Source of the DNA: Myxococcales bacterium
Lineage (GTDB): Bacteria; Myxococcota_A; Polyangia; Polyangiales; Polyangiaceae
Reading direction: 5' to 3'
NCBI GenBank assembly: GCA_903642325.1
Contig: CAHJWM010000009.1
Span: 1-64,000, forward strand
DNA: 64,000 nt
In this document: piece after piece, positions 63,424 to 64,000 of the stretch
Position numbering within the stretch: the first letter of the stretch is position 1
How the letters are laid out: each line of letters starts with the position of its first letter
Made by a program: the position numbers and the translations under genes
Notes under the pieces: generated by a model
What the model saw: the letters and a program-made list of their open reading frames with translations, nothing else
The model's database searches: none
What the model was told of the DNA's origin: nothing

Positions 63424-64000
63424 CTAGCCGCGTATGGCTTCGCCGGCGGTATAGGGAGCGGCCCGCTCGATGCTCAGCTCGCGTTTTAGGGCTCGAGCCA
63501 GCGGCTCCAGCTTGTCGCGGGCGGCCAGCAGCTCGAGCTCGAGATCGCCGGGCCCGTCGATCACCACGTCCACCCGGTCGGGAAAGACATAGCAACGCAG
63601 GCGTTTGACGAGCTGGCTATGACCGCGGTCGAGCGCCACCGCCAGGCGCAGTGTGCCTGACAGGACTTTGACTAGGCGCTGTTGCTCGCAGGTGAGGTGC
63701 GAAAGCCGGTCGTGGCTGTTCTTCGGTCGCTCTTGACGGTGATAAAAGACCAGCAAGCCTAGCAAGTCGATCTCTTCGTCCGTGAAGCCGCGCAACGTCG
63801 CATTTCGCACGATATAGCGTGAATGCCGGTGGCGATCGGCGTAACCGATCTGTCGCCCCACACCGTGTACGAGGGCCGAAAACTCCAAGAGCTCCCGCTC
63901 GTACGCGCCGAAACCGTGCATCTCCACGGTCTGGTCGAACAACTCCAATGCAAGCCGGGCAATGTGCTGCTCGCGCGGATCGTCGCGCTCGTACTTGCGC
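63424..64000 (-). CDS. Ppx/GppA phosphatase C-terminal part (partial)
   Basis: The gene runs off the right edge. The visible ~191 residues are the C-terminal HD-like part of an exopolyphosphatase/pppGpp phosphatase: RKYERDDPREQHIARLALELFDQTVEM, then LEFSALVHGVGRQIGYADRHRHSRYIVRN (family usual AAxLHDIGxxI...HHKHSxYLI), LRGFTDEEIDLLGLLVFYHRQ and a C-terminal region with VIDGPGDLELELLAARDKLE. The HD aspartate is replaced by Gly in LVHGVG, as is common in this enzyme family. Its partner reactions involve polyphosphate or pppGpp. Confidence 0.85.
   Translation of the reverse strand, partial: RKYERDDPREQHIARLALELFDQTVEMHGFGAYERELLEFSALVHGVGRQIGYADRHRHSRYIVRNATLRGFTDEEIDLLGLLVFYHRQERPKNSHDRLSHLTCEQQRLVKVLSGTLRLAVALDRGHSQLVKRLRCYVFPDRVDVVIDGPGDLELELLAARDKLEPLARALKRELSIERAAPYTAGEAIRG

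Overview
The window looks like chromosomal DNA of a high-GC Myxococcota bacterium, most likely from the Polyangiales (Sorangium/Polyangium side). This rests on gene content rather than on any marker tree: a FHA-domain sigma-54 activator, a eukaryote-like Ser/Thr kinase, AgmX/PglI-type C-terminal domains, Cys- and Gly-rich lipoproteins, Asp-Ala-Gly-rich linkers, many lipoproteins and outer-membrane barrels, and frequent GTG/TTG starts. I see no insertion sequence, prophage, CRISPR array or rRNA.

Layout. 1-4521: a cut-off acidic C-terminus, an L,D-carboxypeptidase, then a tightly coupled plus-strand run (lysophospholipid acyltransferase, NAD-dependent epimerase, two small lipoproteins, RsfS, RlmH) with several 4-base stop/start overlaps. 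4532-8060: TatB-TatC, a PrsW-like membrane protease and an acyl-CoA dehydrogenase. 8064-9245: CcmC with a CcmD-like protein and an unlisted 41-residue membrane peptide. 9344-16190: TolC-type channel, TPR protein, DEAD-box helicase, a polyprenyl diphosphate synthase, and a TPR protein ending in what looks like a dead zincin. 16328-21860: L,D-transpeptidase lipoprotein, two unknown membrane proteins, PanD. 21884-26247: an operon DUF507-yicC-gmk-pfkB, preceded by a gene of unknown family that I read as a RelA/SpoT-type nucleotidyltransferase. 26528-31726: an envelope cluster (c-type-cytochrome-like lipoprotein, SH3/barrel protein, DUF4266 lipoprotein, DUF3570 barrel) convergent with a FHA-sigma-54 activator operon that carries a CXXCH lipoprotein. 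31865-41976: OmpA lipoprotein, DnaE, tRNA-Lys, Cys-rich lipoprotein, double-AgmX lipoprotein divergent from a Ser/Thr kinase, a small zinc-ribbon protein and tRNA-Gly. 42053-48712: His-rich secreted peptide, phosphoesterase, a three-gene two-component operon (kinase, NtrC-type regulator, single-domain regulator), and an orphan MalK/UgpC-type ATPase. 49041-57611: six consecutive plus-strand genes in which three lipoproteins with carbohydrate-binding-like (CBM11/CIA30-like) modules are interleaved with three outer-membrane barrel proteins, two of them paralogues. 57796-64000: class II glutamine amidotransferase, ChaN-like lipoprotein, HelD-like helicase, zinc alcohol dehydrogenase and the C-terminal part of a Ppx/GppA phosphatase.

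The two best candidates for undescribed biology are the RelA/SpoT-like gene at 24992-26005, where the whole set of synthetase motifs can be aligned by eye in a protein otherwise known only as a conserved hypothetical, and the barrel/CBM-like lipoprotein locus at 49041-57611. Smaller points of interest are ten- and nine-base poly-C tracts at the starts of a helicase and a transpeptidase gene, a degenerate zincin domain, a CX13CH lipoprotein, and several very short genes.
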